Source of the DNA: Pycnopodia helianthoides
Taxonomy: Eukaryota; Echinodermata; Asteroidea; Forcipulatida; Asteriidae
NCBI GenBank assembly: GCA_032158295.1
Contig: CM063254.1
Location: forward strand, 7,482,614 to 7,546,613
Direction: 5' to 3'
Length of the DNA stretch: 64,000 nucleotides
Made by a program: the position numbers and the translations under genes. Positions 38,290-49,765 of the stretch are shown one piece after another. The stretch's first letter is position 1, and each line of letters begins with the position of its first letter. The notes under the pieces were generated by a model that was given only the letters and a program-made list of their open reading frames with translations, ran no database searches and was not told the origin of the DNA.

Positions 38290-38690
38290 CTTCAACCCAA
38301 ACCTGTGTTGTCCAGCTATAAGAACCATGTCACCTTGTTGACAGAAAGAGTGACCTTGTGCATTCCAGGGCCTTTTCTGGCAGGCAAGATACTGCACTGT
38401 CCATATGAGAACTTATACTTTTTGTATCAAGAACCATACAAATCTAGTATCACGAATTGTATTTTGTAAAAAAAAAAGCTGTATAAATTTGTTGAGATGT
38501 GCCATTTCGTTCTTAACCAAAGTTTATAAAAATCATACAGTTCCAATGTCCATAAAATGAAAGATTTTGTTTTTTCTTCTATTGATCAGCTGTGCTCAAA
38601 TCGTGCCTTCAGGCAGGAAGTCCAGGCTCCGCGGCTCTTCTGTAAACATGTGACCTCACAGGTGACATTGTCTACGGACTATATCTTTCA
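38290..38690 (-). repeat. Dispersed repeat (CACAGAGCCTGGACTTCC family), copy 3
   Basis: Reverse copy, with GGCAGGAAGTCCAGGCTCCGCGGCTCTTCTGTAAACATGTGACC near its right end. Confidence 0.85.
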
Positions 38691-38743
38691 TAACTTCCTA
38701 CTGACCCCTTCCACCGATGTCCGTGTCTACTGTCAGCCACGCT

Positions 38744-38910
38744 TGCCATTTTGGGAGTCAAATTGCACGTACGAATTATGGTAAGCGTGTGTGAGCGCAG
38801 CGTCACCAAAAATTGCCCATTACACTGTACACGACGACATTGACTCCCAAAATGGCACAACCAAGATTATTGTGATGATGACGTCAGGTGGATCGGGTCA
38901 ACAAATGCAA
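38744..38910. mobile_element. MITE with GCCATTTTGGGAGTCAAATTG ends, copy 1
   Basis: GCCATTTTGGGAGTCAAATTG on the left is answered by TTGACTCCCAAAATGGC on the right, followed by ATGACGTCAGGTGGATCGGGTCAACAAATG. A second copy is at 50572-50750, and the right tail alone is at 21245-21312. Confidence 0.75.
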
Positions 38911-38995
38911 AGTCGTCAAAACTGATGTATAAATACAATGTCAGCATCGAAATAGATGTGAATGAAAAAGGGCCACTTCCACCCGATTGACTCAC

Positions 38996-39168
38996 CTTCT
39001 TAACAGACTTGATGGGAGCTATCTCACCGGGCGCACTCTCGACAGCCGGTTCCTCCTCTGGCATGATGACCACATGATCGGCCTCTCCAGCGCCGGTGCT
39101 ACTCGCTGTGCTGCCACCGCCGGGGGTACCGGCCTGACCTGGTGACTTACGACCAGGCGGTGCTTCTT
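38996..39168 (-). CDS. Ferlin exon 13: Pro/Gly/Glu-rich linker
   Basis: This is 173 nt. The only open frame across the exon needs phase 1 at entry and leaves in phase 0. It reads EEAPPGRKSPGQAGTPGGGS, then an acidic stretch ending IAPIKSVKK before gtgagt. Composition is typical of the disordered ferlin linker before the DWWSK block. The exon is markedly GC-rich compared with the AT-rich introns. Confidence 0.8.
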
Positions 39169-39556
39169 CTGGATACGGAATCAAACATGGGACATTAGTC
39201 AAGTGTATGCAACCAAGACTACTAATAAAGGGACAGAGCTAATGCAAATGAGGAATGCATCCATAAATAATAACTTCAGGCCAAATGGGTTGTCTTTAAA
39301 GATTTGTAGATATTTGGACCGAGTCAACAACTGTAGATAAAATGCTTTCAACTAAGAAAGCTACACTAATCTATGATAGTTTGTATTGTACATGATATAT
39401 TCAAATGCTGACTTGGTGAGTGTGGGTCGGTTGGATGTGCGGGAAATTCCTGTTCAAATGCATACATGTAGATGTACGTATAATTTTTGCACTTTTCAAG
39501 CCTGACTGTTGTTCAAACAATATCGTTTGTTTAATTCAACCCTGTGCCTCCACATC

Positions 39557-39680
39557 CCCCCCCCCAAAAAAAAAAAGAAAAAAAGAAGTTTTTATATAAT
39601 AATCATGATAATAATAATTAATAAATAAATAAAAATAATAAAAACAAAATAAAATAAAATAAGAATAAACAATAATCAAT
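39557..39680. repeat. Simple repeat: C-run, A-run, AATA-rich
   Basis: Ten C, then about eleven A, then AATAATAAATAAA-type sequence. Same architecture as 12478-12597. Confidence 0.9.
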
Positions 39681-39997
39681 CTGCAACTCTACCTAAATCA
39701 AACCCTTTAAACTGGAGAATTGTTTTGTGATGATTGAAACAATGTGTCATGATTGTACATAGAGGTGCATCTAGAGGTGACATTGTAGATAAGAGAGTTC
39801 ACCCTCGATCCTCCCCAGCCGTGTACTAAATCTAACTTGAGAGTAAGCTAAGAATCAAGATTCAGACCACTACTCCTTAACAAAGTCCTCTCCCTGCGTT
39901 TTAATTGAAAAGCTACAGGAAATGCTCCACAGAGAAGATCACTATTATTGTAGCAGAAGAAATCAAACCAGCAACATCACCCATGCATGCTATGAAC

Positions 39998-40425
39998 AAG
40001 GCCCAGTTTCATAAAGCTGTTAAGCAGAACAGGGTAGTGCTAAGCAATTTTGTTTCTGCTAAGCAACAATAGCAGGGACCAGTCACAACCTATAAACATT
40101 ACATGGTATTTTGATTGATAACCTGGTTCTGCATGCTAAGCAAGGTTTTTTTTTCTAAGCTTATTTCCAGACTTCACAGCCTTATGAAATTGGTCCTCAA
40201 TGACGAAGGTGAACACGAAAATGAACGGAGCCTGATTTTCATACAGCTCTACAGCAAGAAGAGAATATGACTTCAGAAATATATTTGCTAAGCAAATAAT
40301 TACCAGGGTACCAGTAACAAACAATATACATTACATGGTATTTTGGTTGATAACCCATTTCTGCTAAGCAAAAGTTTGTCCATGCTAAACACAAATTTTG
40401 CTCAATCAAGTTGGCCCCTGACGAT
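39998..40425. repeat. Two adjacent fold-back repeats of the GCTTAGCA family
   Basis: Each half has ends resembling GCCCAGTTTCATAAAGCTG and CTTATGAAATTGG..., with GCTAAGCA words and TACATGGTATTTTGATTGATAACC in the middle. Related copies are at 42842-43021 and 56077-56262. Confidence 0.7.
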
Positions 40426-40555
40426 GAAGAGATCAAGTAACAAAACAATAGTAAAAAGACTGGTGCTGATCTTTTGGATGCCAAACTCAAAACAGCGTCA
40501 TTTTGTGTATTGTTAGTCAGATGAAATGATGCTGTAGAAACCAATGACTCGGATG

Positions 40556-40677
40556 GTAGACGCTAAAAGATAACCTTTAGCCCGACCTCGCTTGACCTGT
40601 CCAATGAGGATCACTCATACCTCAATATCGATGAGGTCAAGTTAGGTCAAGGCAAAGTGTTACCTTTTAGACGCTAC
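40556..40677. mobile_element. Short MITE with GTAGACGCTAAAAGrTAAC ends
   Basis: GTAGACGCTAAAAGATAAC at the left and GTTACCTTTTAGACGCTAC at the right are 19-bp inverted repeats with two mismatches. A relative in the other orientation lies at 46400-46515. Confidence 0.8.
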
Positions 40678-41696
40678 AGATTCAATGATATAAATGTGTC
40701 TGAGAGTGGTCTACAGTATCTCAGCTGAACGGCGCGGCTACAATGTGTTAAGCTCAAAGATGCGTTAGTTAGCAAAAAATTCATGAGTGAATGCTTTAAA
40801 AGACACACCAGTTGCAAGCCAACAGGACCAGTTTGCTTGGTCACTTTGACAAACAAACAAGACCAGTTGCTTGGTCAATTGACTAGCCAAACACAGGCAA
40901 AAAAGTAGGAACATTTCATTCGAGTACAAGGGCAGACCTACATATACATATGGTGTAAGCTTTAGAAGATTTGTCAACCATGAGTCCTTGTAGGCAGGGG
41001 TCACTGGTATTCTACGCCACCTCTAGCCTTTATGTATGACCCCATGTCCAAATAAAAGTTGTAACCTGATTAAAACTGGCTAAAGTTCAGCATAACATCA
41101 AAGGCACACCCCCCCCCCTTCCCCCGAATACTTCCCTTTATCTGCCCCACTACAGTGCATCCCAGAGGAGGTATTTATTATCAAGTGGACAACCCAAGTG
41201 CTTCCAAAACCTTCTTCACGTAACGTTAACCAATTAGAACCCCTATCAATCTTTGCACGGTGTAGTGTGCATTCACCACATTCAGAGAACCGTTCGACTG
41301 AACAACTGTGCACACAATGTACGATGTAAAATATGCAATCACCACATCAGAAACGCAGGCCGGCAGAGGTCCCATGCATCTACCAATCAAAACCATTTAG
41401 ATAAAACAATACGGAATGATCAACAATCAGAGTGTTAATGTTACTGAACGTGTCTACCCGTTGAAATCGAGGACTTTAACAAAAGGGATTCAAGTGTTTT
41501 CACAGAGCGAGGGCGTCCTCGCTCTGCTGGGGCGTTGCTATTGAAAAAACCAACGGGGAGAGAGAGAAAAAGTCCTCAATTTACGGAGTCGACAACGTCA
41601 TTTGTACTTGTTGGTGTAAGATGTGATTAGTTTTCGGTTTGGGCAACAGCGTAAAAGGAGAGTGGGCCAATGCTAACCTCTGTGACGTGCACTCAC

Positions 41697-41788
41697 AGCT
41701 ATTTTGTTGACACCTTCACCTAATAGCTCGCCCATCAACGCAGCCACAACATCAGGCTCCATTTCATCACTCTCTCCAAAGTGTGGGT
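41697..41788 (-). CDS. Ferlin exon 12: acidic linker (EPDVVAALMGELLGEG)
   Basis: This is 92 nt, phase 1 in and phase 0 out with the strong gtgagt donor. It reads DPHFGESDEMEPDVVAALMG and then ELLGEGVNKIA. The next recognised exon (38996-39168) needs a phase-1 partner. A weaker internal donor at GAAG/gtgtca (left end 41714) would repair the frame, as would an unseen small exon or a missing base. Confidence 0.75.
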
Positions 41789-42355
41789 CTAGAGAAAATG
41801 AAATGAAAAGCCTGGCAAGATTTAGGAGTGGCCGTCTTTGAGTTGTTGGTGCGCTTTTAATTGTTTAAGCCCATGCGAAAAAGGTAGGAAAAATTGTGTT
41901 GAGTACAAGGGCTGCCATACAATGGCGTGGTCTTTAGTAGACTTTTTAGGCTTATTAGTAACAATTTTGCTGATTTTTCTGAGGGCCGAAAAATAAAAAA
42001 TCACACTTAAGTACTTGTAGGAGTATTATCATGTTTGGTTACTATCATACTTTTAACATTAATCCACTTTGTCTAGACAAATGCCTACAGTATCCAAACT
42101 AAGTTTGACAAAATTGTTTGCATTTTTTTTTTTTTTCAGTCTAGTTCTTTTCCTCTTTTAAACACACACAAAACGAAACTGAATAGAAAAAATACAAAGC
42201 AGAATGAAGAAAAAATATATAATAATACAACACTGCAATCATGTCAGTTTGATTTTTGATGGCTGCAACTTGTTTTACGATTTATTGCTGTTACATGTTG
42301 ACATTTACAAGCCATGGGTCCATCTGGACCGGGTGCTTAAGCAGCACCAGAGTCT

Positions 42356-42718
42356 GCATTGCTTCAATCACGCTCTGTGCACTGCTAGGTCGAAGGGCAA
42401 GCATTGCTTCAATCACGCTCTGTGCACTGCTAGGTCGAAAGGCAAGCATTGCTTCAATCACACTCTGTGCACTGCTAGGTCGAAGGGCAAGCATTGCTTC
42501 AATCACGCTCTGTGCACTGCTAGGTCGAAGGGCAAGCATTGCTTCAATCACGCTCTGTGCACTGCTAGGTCGAAGGGCAAGCATTGCTTCAATCACGCTC
42601 TGTGCACTGCTAGGTCGAAGGGCAAGCATTGCTTCAATCACGCTCTGTGCACTGCTAGGTCGAAGGGCAAGCATTGCTTCAATCATGCTCTGTGCACTGC
42701 TAGGTCGAAGGGCAAGCA
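42356..42718. repeat. 45-bp minisatellite, eight near-identical units
   Basis: Unit begins CATTGCTTCAATCACGCTCT and ends GCTAGGTCGAAGGGCAAG. Eight copies differ at only a few positions. Because 45 is divisible by 3, three frames stay open for 140-197 codons, but this gives only repeated peptides. It sits about 570 nt before the ferlin exon at 41697-41788. Confidence 0.97.
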
Positions 42719-42841
42719 AAGTTTATTTTTTTTTCTATTTATTTACATATTTTATTCTACACCCAACAGCGTAAATGCCAATAACAGGTTGGTTTAGGAG
42801 ACGATAAAGAAATGTTCAATTTTAGATGTGTGGGCGGGAAA

Positions 42842-43021
42842 CCCCAAATAGAGCTGCTTCAGCAGAAAATATTGCTTAACAATTGTCTGCTAAGCATAAA
42901 TAAACAGGATTACCAGTCACAAATTGCACACGTGACATGGTTGGTATCCTTATTCTGGTAAGCATATTTTGTTTTGCTTAGCTACTTTTTGTGCTTAAGC
43001 AGCACCATGAAATTGGGCCCA
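42842..43021 (-). repeat. Fold-back repeat of the GCTTAGCA family
   Basis: Ends with GCTTAAGCAGCACCATGAAATTGGGCCC; the left part is GAGCTGCTTCAGCAGAAAATATTGCTTAAC. Confidence 0.75.
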
Positions 43022-43550
43022 GGTAGCGACTGATGACCCAATCCACATGCAAGGCTCCTGTCCAAAGTGGGATTCGAACCAGGATCTACAGCGGTAAAAG
43101 TCAGAGAGGATATCACTATGTGCAACCTGATTCCCATTCAATGTTTGTGAGGTGGGGGGAGGGGGGGGGGAGGGCGCATGTGTGGTCAGGTTGAGACCTA
43201 GTAACTGTGGTTGTCACAACAGAAAGATCAGATCATGCTCAGGGTACATCCGATCAATCAAAAATCTAACCCCAAAATAAAAACAAATAAACTACAATCC
43301 CGGCCAAAATGCTTGGGCCACCCGTTCCTATAGTGTTACAATAACCATACAATAACCATTCCCTGTCTCACAATAAACATTCTCTCCCCCGTCCCCCGTC
43401 CCCCCGCTCAATGTTGTCTGGAACGCAGAAGACCGTGCAACTATGTGATTCAACATTGAAAGGGGGCAGGGGGGCCCAACGAGATATGGCCGGGATTGTC
43501 TGAAATTTTTTAAGCGTGAATTTTTTGGTTAAACATTACAAAATAAGGCT

Positions 43551-43830
43551 TTAAAATGACTATGAATGTCCAAAGACAGTGATTGCCATTCATCGCTGAG
43601 TAGGGCGTTAAAACAAAATTCAAATCAGCAAGGATGATTTTGTGTGGGGGGGGGGTGACTAAGAATGTTCAGAGACAGCCAATGTTCATGTATTGCTGAA
43701 AACGGCGTTAATACACAATTCGAAGCAGTGAGGATGTTTTTGTCGGGGAGGGGGGGGGGGGGCTGACTATGATTGTGCTTTGACAGTAAATGACTATTTC
43801 TTGCCGAGTAGAGCGTTTGAACACAAAAGA
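43551..43830. repeat. About 100-bp subterminal repeats inside the Tc1-like element
   Basis: Three diverged units share GACTATGAATGTyCAAAGACAG, a GCTGAGTAGGGCGTT-type core and AGGATGTTTTTGTGGGGGGGG. An inverted counterpart lies at 45230-45335. Confidence 0.75.
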
Positions 43831-44567
43831 ACACACACAGGCAACATTTCTGTTGTTGAAATTTGTGTAATTTTTTTGTTGGGGGTGGTATTATGTTGTG
43901 AGCATTAATACAAAATAAGTAAAAAGAGAATAGAAACAATGGGATTGAAAAATGAAAGAATGGTTATAAGCAATGAACATTCATTGTTTGTCGAGGGAGG
44001 TGATAAAAATAAGAGAAAAAAAACACGAGCATTTTGTCTCTCTTGAACTCCATTTAGGTTCAAGACATTTGACTTGTTAAGCGTATCTCTTAACCATTAC
44101 ACCATTCATAGACTTGCACCATTCATAGACTTGATTTCAAGTCTGAGATCGCGGTTATTCCTCTGTATCAGGCACGAGAAACGCCCCCACAGATAAGCTA
44201 TCATGGGCCAATATAACAATGTGCGCTATTTAGCCCAATAATGTATTGGCTATCCAGTAGACTAAAAGCCACGATCGCAGGCTTGAAACCAAGTCTACAC
44301 GGTTCACCGTAGTAGAGTAAATAAAGAGATTTCATAAATTTCTTTTCTATTTTGGTTTTGAGGGTTAACCGTTTGATTTTCTGCCAAATAACCGAATGAG
44401 GTGGTTCAAAAGAATATGAACAGGTTATGTGTTGTTTGTGCACTGCAATACCCTTTTCGTGTTGAACAAAAACCTTTTTCACGTAAGTTACAAGCAAACA
44501 TGCCATGGTGAATCGTGTGGTGAACCGTCAGACATGCGTGATCTGTCCACACATTTGGCGGGTACTA

Positions 44568-44960
44568 ACGGGTCATCTTCTTGGCGAACCCCACTCTCTT
44601 CTTCGGATCCAAATCCGTTACAAGTCCCTTTTTACGAGCTTGCCTGTACTTGAATCCAAGTCTATTCATGGCGCGCCTCATGGTTCTATCTGAGACATGC
44701 ATCAGTCTGCATGCAGACTTTATTCTTGCCGAGGTAAATAGCCCCTCTGTTTTCCTAAGTTTCTGTACATTTCTCACCAAAAGACGCTCCTGGCGCTTAG
44801 AAAGAAGTCTTTTTCGCCCACCTCGGCCACGGTGACACCGGTGAACTTGCCCTTCATGTTTACAATTCCGCTGAACAGAACTACGGGATACATTGCACGT
44901 TGCCGCTATTTCTCTCTGTGATTTTCCGCTCTTCCGCAAAAGACGAATAATTATATGCAC
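44568..44960 (-). pseudogene. Tc1/mariner-type transposase, N-terminal DNA-binding part only
   Basis: About 130 codons are open. IIRLLRKSGKSQREIAATCN, then VSRSSVQRN, is the first helix-turn-helix, followed by a GRGGRKRLLSKRQERLL hinge (GRPR-like) and a second helix-turn-helix, ARIKSACRLMHVSDRTMRRA. It ends RVGFAKKMTR and a stop where Tc1 transposases continue toward the first catalytic aspartate. The catalytic DD(E/D) part is missing or unreadable, so the element cannot be autonomous. Confidence 0.85.
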
Positions 44961-45121
44961 GATTTTCGTTCGAAATTAAGCCACGAAACACCATGTTGTA
45001 AATTGGCTCTTGCTTTCTATAACTATGTATCAAATGCTTTGCTTCACTTATGAATTGTCTCTGATCCACCAAAGATTGGAGTATATCTGTGTGCAGTCAA
45101 CTCCGCAAAATCAACTAAAGG

Positions 45122-45235
45122 AACTTTCAGACAATCCCGCGCAAAATGCTTGGGCCACCCATTCCCAACGCTGCAATAAACATTCACTGTCGACATCCCC
45201 TGACAATAAACATTCTCTCCCCGTCGTCCCCCCCC
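45122..45235. repeat. Partial, diverged copy of the 206-bp terminal block
   Basis: TTTCAGACAATCCCGCGCAAAATGCTTGGGCCACCC, then AATAAACATTC...CTCTCCCCG and a C run. It repeats the start of the block at 45373. Confidence 0.8.
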
Positions 45236-46016
45236 CCCACAAAAACATCCTTGCTGTTTTGTAACGCCCTACTCAGCAGTAAACGGACATTCAGTGTCTA
45301 TGGACATTCATAGTCTTTTTAAAGCCTTATTTTGTAATAAGAAATTCAAAAATCACGCTGAAAGAATTTCAGACAATCCCGGCCAAAATGCTTGGGCCAC
45401 CCGTTCCTATAGTGTTACAATAACCATACAATAACCATTCCCTGTCTCACAATAAACATTCTCTCCCCCGTCCCCCGTCCCCCCGCTCAATGTTGTCTGG
45501 AACGCAGAAGACCGTGCAACTATGTGATTCAACATTGAAAGGGGGCAGGGGGGCCCAACGAGATATGGCCGGGATTGTAGCTGCTTTGATTCATCATGAT
45601 GTCTTGCTGTTAACCGTCATTGTTCCTTCATGCCAGGAGACGATTACCAGTAGTGCCAAAGTGTTTTTGAGTGGCTAGACGGTGAGCAATACTAGAGAAT
45701 TGAACACAACCACCCAAAGAAAAGAAAAAAAGGCAAAAGAAATTACGAAAAGACCCACACAGGGTTCATCAACTGTCAGCACTCTGAAGGAAACCAACAC
45801 AAAAAGTATTTAAATGCCCCCAAATAGTGGTCATAACAGCAAAGACCATGCAACATGAGGGTCATCTAAACTGCATACTAAAATGACCCTTTAATCGTGA
45901 ACTTAAAATCCAAGTTCATTCTCAAAAAAAACAGACGTCAATGGAGGACCGGACTCAAGTTGGAATGGGACAACGATCAAGAATAATGGGTTTTACATCC
46001 CGTTGCTGACTCATGA

Positions 46017-46197
46017 TCTACATTCCGGGCCAAAAAAGGTTGGGACATGTGACAATAATCATTCCCTCCCTGTCCAACCCCCAAACCCCCAACAATGTCA
46101 TTATCTCCAGCTGGAGAGCAGACTGCGCAATGAGAACCTACAATGACCGGGGGCCAGGGAGGCGGAAGCCCAGCCAGATTTAGCCCGGTGTGTAGCG
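46017..46197. mobile_element. Diverged relative of the 206-bp MITE
   Basis: TACATTCCGGGCCAAAAAAGGTTGGGACA at the left, AACAATGTC...GCAATGAGAACC in the middle and a TTTAGCCCGGTGTGTA right end parallel the ACAATCCCGGCC block. Confidence 0.5.
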
Positions 46198-46679
46198 TTT
46201 CTCGATGTTGTCATACCGGAGTTAACCTATCACCTAATCAGACAAGTTCAGCCCTTTCAAACAGGAAGAACGGCTGCTGTCAACTTCATCCTAAACGAAC
46301 CATGGCATTCCAAAATTCACAACAAAAACTATGCATTCACTTTCTCTTAAACCACAGAACTAATTCCGACAGTTGACGACTCAACGGGAAAACTAGTAGC
46401 CGGGACCTCATTTGACCTCATCAACATTGATCCCATGGAGTTATACAGAGCTCTGAGTGATCCTCATGAGGGTCAAGCGAGGTCGCGGGCAACAGTTACC
46501 GCTGAGAGTCTACAACTCCAGACCTGATGGAACCTTTTGATAGCAGTGAACTGTCCACGACAAAGACCAACCAACTGGAGTCAACGTAGGTCAGAAAACA
46601 CATGTACATACAGAAGACCTTTTCTTAGATGGCTATTAATCAGTTTGCAATGGGTACTTCTTTATACAGGCGCTTCTCC

Positions 46680-46825
46680 AAATTATGGCCCTTCAGCATG
46701 GGCTCCGGCTTGGGCCTCGGCTTAGGCTTCGTCAGTGATTTTGAAAACGTGCGCTTTTTGTACAGGGCTTCAAAACAGATGGCTGGAGCCTAAGCCAGAG
46801 CCTAAGCCAGAGCCCAACCCCAAGT
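46680..46825. mobile_element. Short inverted-repeat element (GGCTTAGGCT)
   Basis: GGGCTCCGGCTTGGGCCTCGGCTTAGGCTTC is mirrored by GGAGCCTAAGCCAGAGCCTAAGCCAGAGCCC. Confidence 0.6.
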
Positions 46826-47775
46826 CATGATTTCTGTTATAAGGGTACATGTAGGCTTCTTCCATGTTGTTTGTAAGATATAGCAGAGTTGCATTGGAGT
46901 TCTCATTCCTCAGATCCGAGTCATCCAAAAATGCGACTCGAGTCACCAGTCATACAACTCTGACAAGTAGACATAGAGTTAGCCCTTCCCATGAATTATG
47001 CTGATCACATTCATGCATGCATACAGACACTGTTGGTTGGCAAATGCCGTAGAGTTGTGCACTAGGCAGATGCACAAATGGGGTTTGTGCGATTGACATT
47101 TCATGGAAAGGGTCTATATCGTCTACATATAGGAAGGAGGCAGGTGCATGTCAGTGGTGTTAGTTTTCCATGCAGTCCGAGTCTACGCAAATCCAGTAGC
47201 TTCTGCTCAAATTAAACTGCAGTACTCAGCAACTACACATTAGTAAGGCTCGAGTGTTTCACACCGAGTGGCTTGCATGCATCTAGCGTCAACACACTGC
47301 CAGGTCAAAGGTTAATAAGAAAAATGCTCATGCCGGGAACCGTTATAAGTACATGTTTCAGAATGCGGTTAGTATGCAGAGATTATTATGTGTAATGAAG
47401 GTAGGTTACACTCCTGTTGTCCAGTGTGTTGGTATATAGTGTATGTCAGTATACGAATGTGAATGGTTATTAACATGAGTGAGAAAATGCTTTGCATCTA
47501 TGTCCTTCGAAGATGTTATCATGTTGAAGATGTTGTGCGCTGGCAACGTCACGGCTATAGTTAGTATGAAGAAGAGTTCTTACATTCTTAGGTTCTAATT
47601 TTGCAATTCTCTAAAGAGTAGACCCATACACTAAACTCATTTGATCCCTGTAATTGTACTCATGGGCGTAAATTTGGGGGGAATGCGAGAATGTATACTT
47701 TTGTACCCTCTACTTTTTGGCACTCCTAATAAATTCCAGCAGCAGTAAAAACAAGTGCATATACAGACACGACAC

Positions 47776-49120
47776 AAGCACTTCTTTAAGTCACACAAAG
47801 ACTAATACTCAAGTCTCTTTGAGTCACACAAAGACTAATACTCAAGTCTCTTTAGTCACACAAAGACTAATACTCAAGTCTATTTGAGTCACACAAAGAC
47901 TAACACTCAAGTCTTTTGAGTCACACAAAGACTAACACTCAAGTCTTTTGAGTCACCAAAGACTAAACATCAAGTCTCTTTGAGTCACACAAAGACTAAT
48001 ACTCAAGTCTCTTTAGACAAGAAAATCAAGCTGAGCACAAAGACTACTACTCAAGTCTCTTTGAGTCACACAAAGACTAATACTCAAGTCTCTTTGAGTC
48101 ACAAGACTAATACTCAAGTCTCTTTGAGTCACACAAAGACTAATACTCAAGTCTCTTTGAGTCACACAAAGACTAATACTCAAGTCTCTTTGAGTCACAC
48201 AAAGACTAATACTCAAGTCTCTTTGAGTCACACAAAGACTAATACTCAAGTCTCTTTAAGTCACACAAAGACTACTACTCAAGTCTCTTTGAGTCACACA
48301 AAGACTAATACTCAAGTCTCTTTGAGTCACACAAAGACTAATACTCAAGTCTCTTTGAGTCACAACTCTCATGTCTTTTTGAGTCACACAAAGACTAATA
48401 CTCAAGTCTATTTGAGTCACACAAAGACTAATACTCAAGTCTATTTGAGTCACACAAAGACTAATACTCAAGTCTCTTTGAGTCACACAAAGACTAATAC
48501 TCAAGTCTCTTTGAGTCACACAAAGACTAATACTCAAGTCTCTTTGAGTCACACAAAGACTAATACTCAAGTCTCTTTGAGTCACACAAAGACTAATACT
48601 CAAGTCTCTTTGAGTCACACAAAGACTAATACTCAAGTCTCTTTAAGTCACACAAAGACTACTACTCAAGTCTCTTTGAGTCACACAAAGACTAATACTC
48701 AAGTCTCTTTGAGTCACACAAAGACTAATACTCAAGTCTCTTTGAGTCACACAAAGACTAATACTCAAGTCTCTTTGAGTCACACAAAGACTACTACTCA
48801 AGTCTCTTTGAGTCACACAAAGACTAATACTCAAGTCTCTTTGAGTCACACAAAGACTAATACTCAAGTCTCTTTGAGTCACACAAAGACTAATACTCAA
48901 GTCTCTTTGAGTCACACAAAGACTAATACTCAAGTCTCTTTGAGTCACACAAAGACTAATACTCAAGTCTCTTTGAGTCACACAAAGACTAATACTCAAG
49001 TCTCTGAGTCAAACAAAAGTGAATACTCAAGTTGTTTTGAGTCGCAAAAAGAACAATACTCAAGTCTCTTTGAGTTGCAGAAAGACTAATACTCAAGTGG
49101 TTTTGAGTCGCGGAAAGACA
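47776..49120. repeat. 33-bp minisatellite, about 40 units, each with TGAGTCA
   Basis: Unit: TCTCTTTGAGTCACACAAAG then ACTAATACTCAAG. Within it CTTTG-AGTCACA-CAAAG can form a small hairpin, and TGAGTCA is the AP-1 (TRE) consensus. A few units read TTTAAGTCAC instead. The 369-codon plus-strand frame is an artefact of the 33-bp period (an 11-residue peptide repeat). It lies in the ferlin intron, about 380 nt downstream of the tentative exon 49499-49582. Confidence 0.97.
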
Positions 49121-49498
49121 AATTCTCCAGTGTCCTTGAAACCAATGTTTTGAGGCCCGTATTAACAACATTTTATTCTGTGATCCAGTGTCAATGCTGT
49201 CAGCTTGGCGGCACTTTAATTTTGCACCCCATTCAAAACTCTTAATAGCTGCAGACTCAAAAATGTCACAATCATCCCCCAGATTTACGCCACTGATCGA
49301 CTTATTTCAATTCTGTTTCACAAAGAACAGTTACCTATCATTAACTGGTCCTGATTAACAAGACGACAGCTTAACCCTAAACGAACTGTGTGGAAGGAAA
49401 ACTCTGGCCATCGTCATTCACTACAAAATCACTGAAAACCCAACAGACATGCATAATGCAATACATAGCTACAACACATAAGTCAGATCATCGGCAAC

Positions 49499-49582
49499 CT
49501 TTTCCATCCAGAAGCTTGGTGTCCTCCTGTGGGCCATCCGTAGTTGCAGGTAAATCCTGGCCAGATGACCCCTCATCTGAAA
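49499..49582 (-). CDS. Tentative ferlin exon 11: variable Ser/Asp/Glu-rich linker
   Basis: This is 84 nt, phase 1 to 1, so it could be skipped without a frameshift. It has a strong acceptor (cgtttatattttag) and a weaker donor (gttgcc). It reads SDEGSSGQDLPATTDGPQED and then TKLLDGK, low-complexity and acidic like the ferlin linker before the DWWSK block. The phases fit both neighbours (53990-54164 and 41697-41788), but there is no sequence conservation to confirm it. Confidence 0.5.
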
Positions 49583-49765
49583 CTAAAATATAAACGTTTT
49601 GCACTCTAACCACTCAATTCTTGTCCGTTTAGCAAAATGATTTTTTCTTCTTCATACTTCCTGCATTTGACAAAGTCATTCTGAACAAGAATTTATATTC
49701 TTGTCCATCTATCACGCATTTTTCATAATTTCTGCATTTGTCAGCTGTTTATCCATTAGCACATC

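Larger units (their letters stand above)
43294..45578 (-). mobile_element. Defective Tc1-like transposon bounded by 206-bp direct repeats
   Basis: The outer ends read TACAATCCCGGCC and GGCCGGGATTGTA, so the whole unit is bounded by TA as for Tc1/mariner. At each end is a 206-bp block (43294-43499 and 45373-45578) that I read as identical and in direct orientation. Immediately inside, CTGAAATTTTTTAAGCGTGA and its inverse (TTTTTGAATT... CACGCTGAAAGAATTTCAG, within 45320-45372) form imperfect inverted repeats of about 130 bp. A transposase remnant lies in the middle on the minus strand. Confidence 0.75.

Noticed and set aside
42204..42797. 197-codon and overlapping 172- and 142-codon frames
   Set aside because: All three are readings of the same 45-bp tandem array on both strands.
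44429..44835. Plus-strand frames at the Tc1-like locus
   Set aside because: They are shadows of the minus-strand transposase remnant.
47980..49089. 369-codon open frame on the plus strand
   Set aside because: It is entirely the 33-bp minisatellite read in one frame (11-residue repeat). Complementary frames are open too, so the openness follows from the period.
47776..49120. CRISPR-like array
   Set aside because: Units are contiguous with no distinct spacers, the DNA is animal nuclear and no cas genes are present. The same applies to the other arrays.
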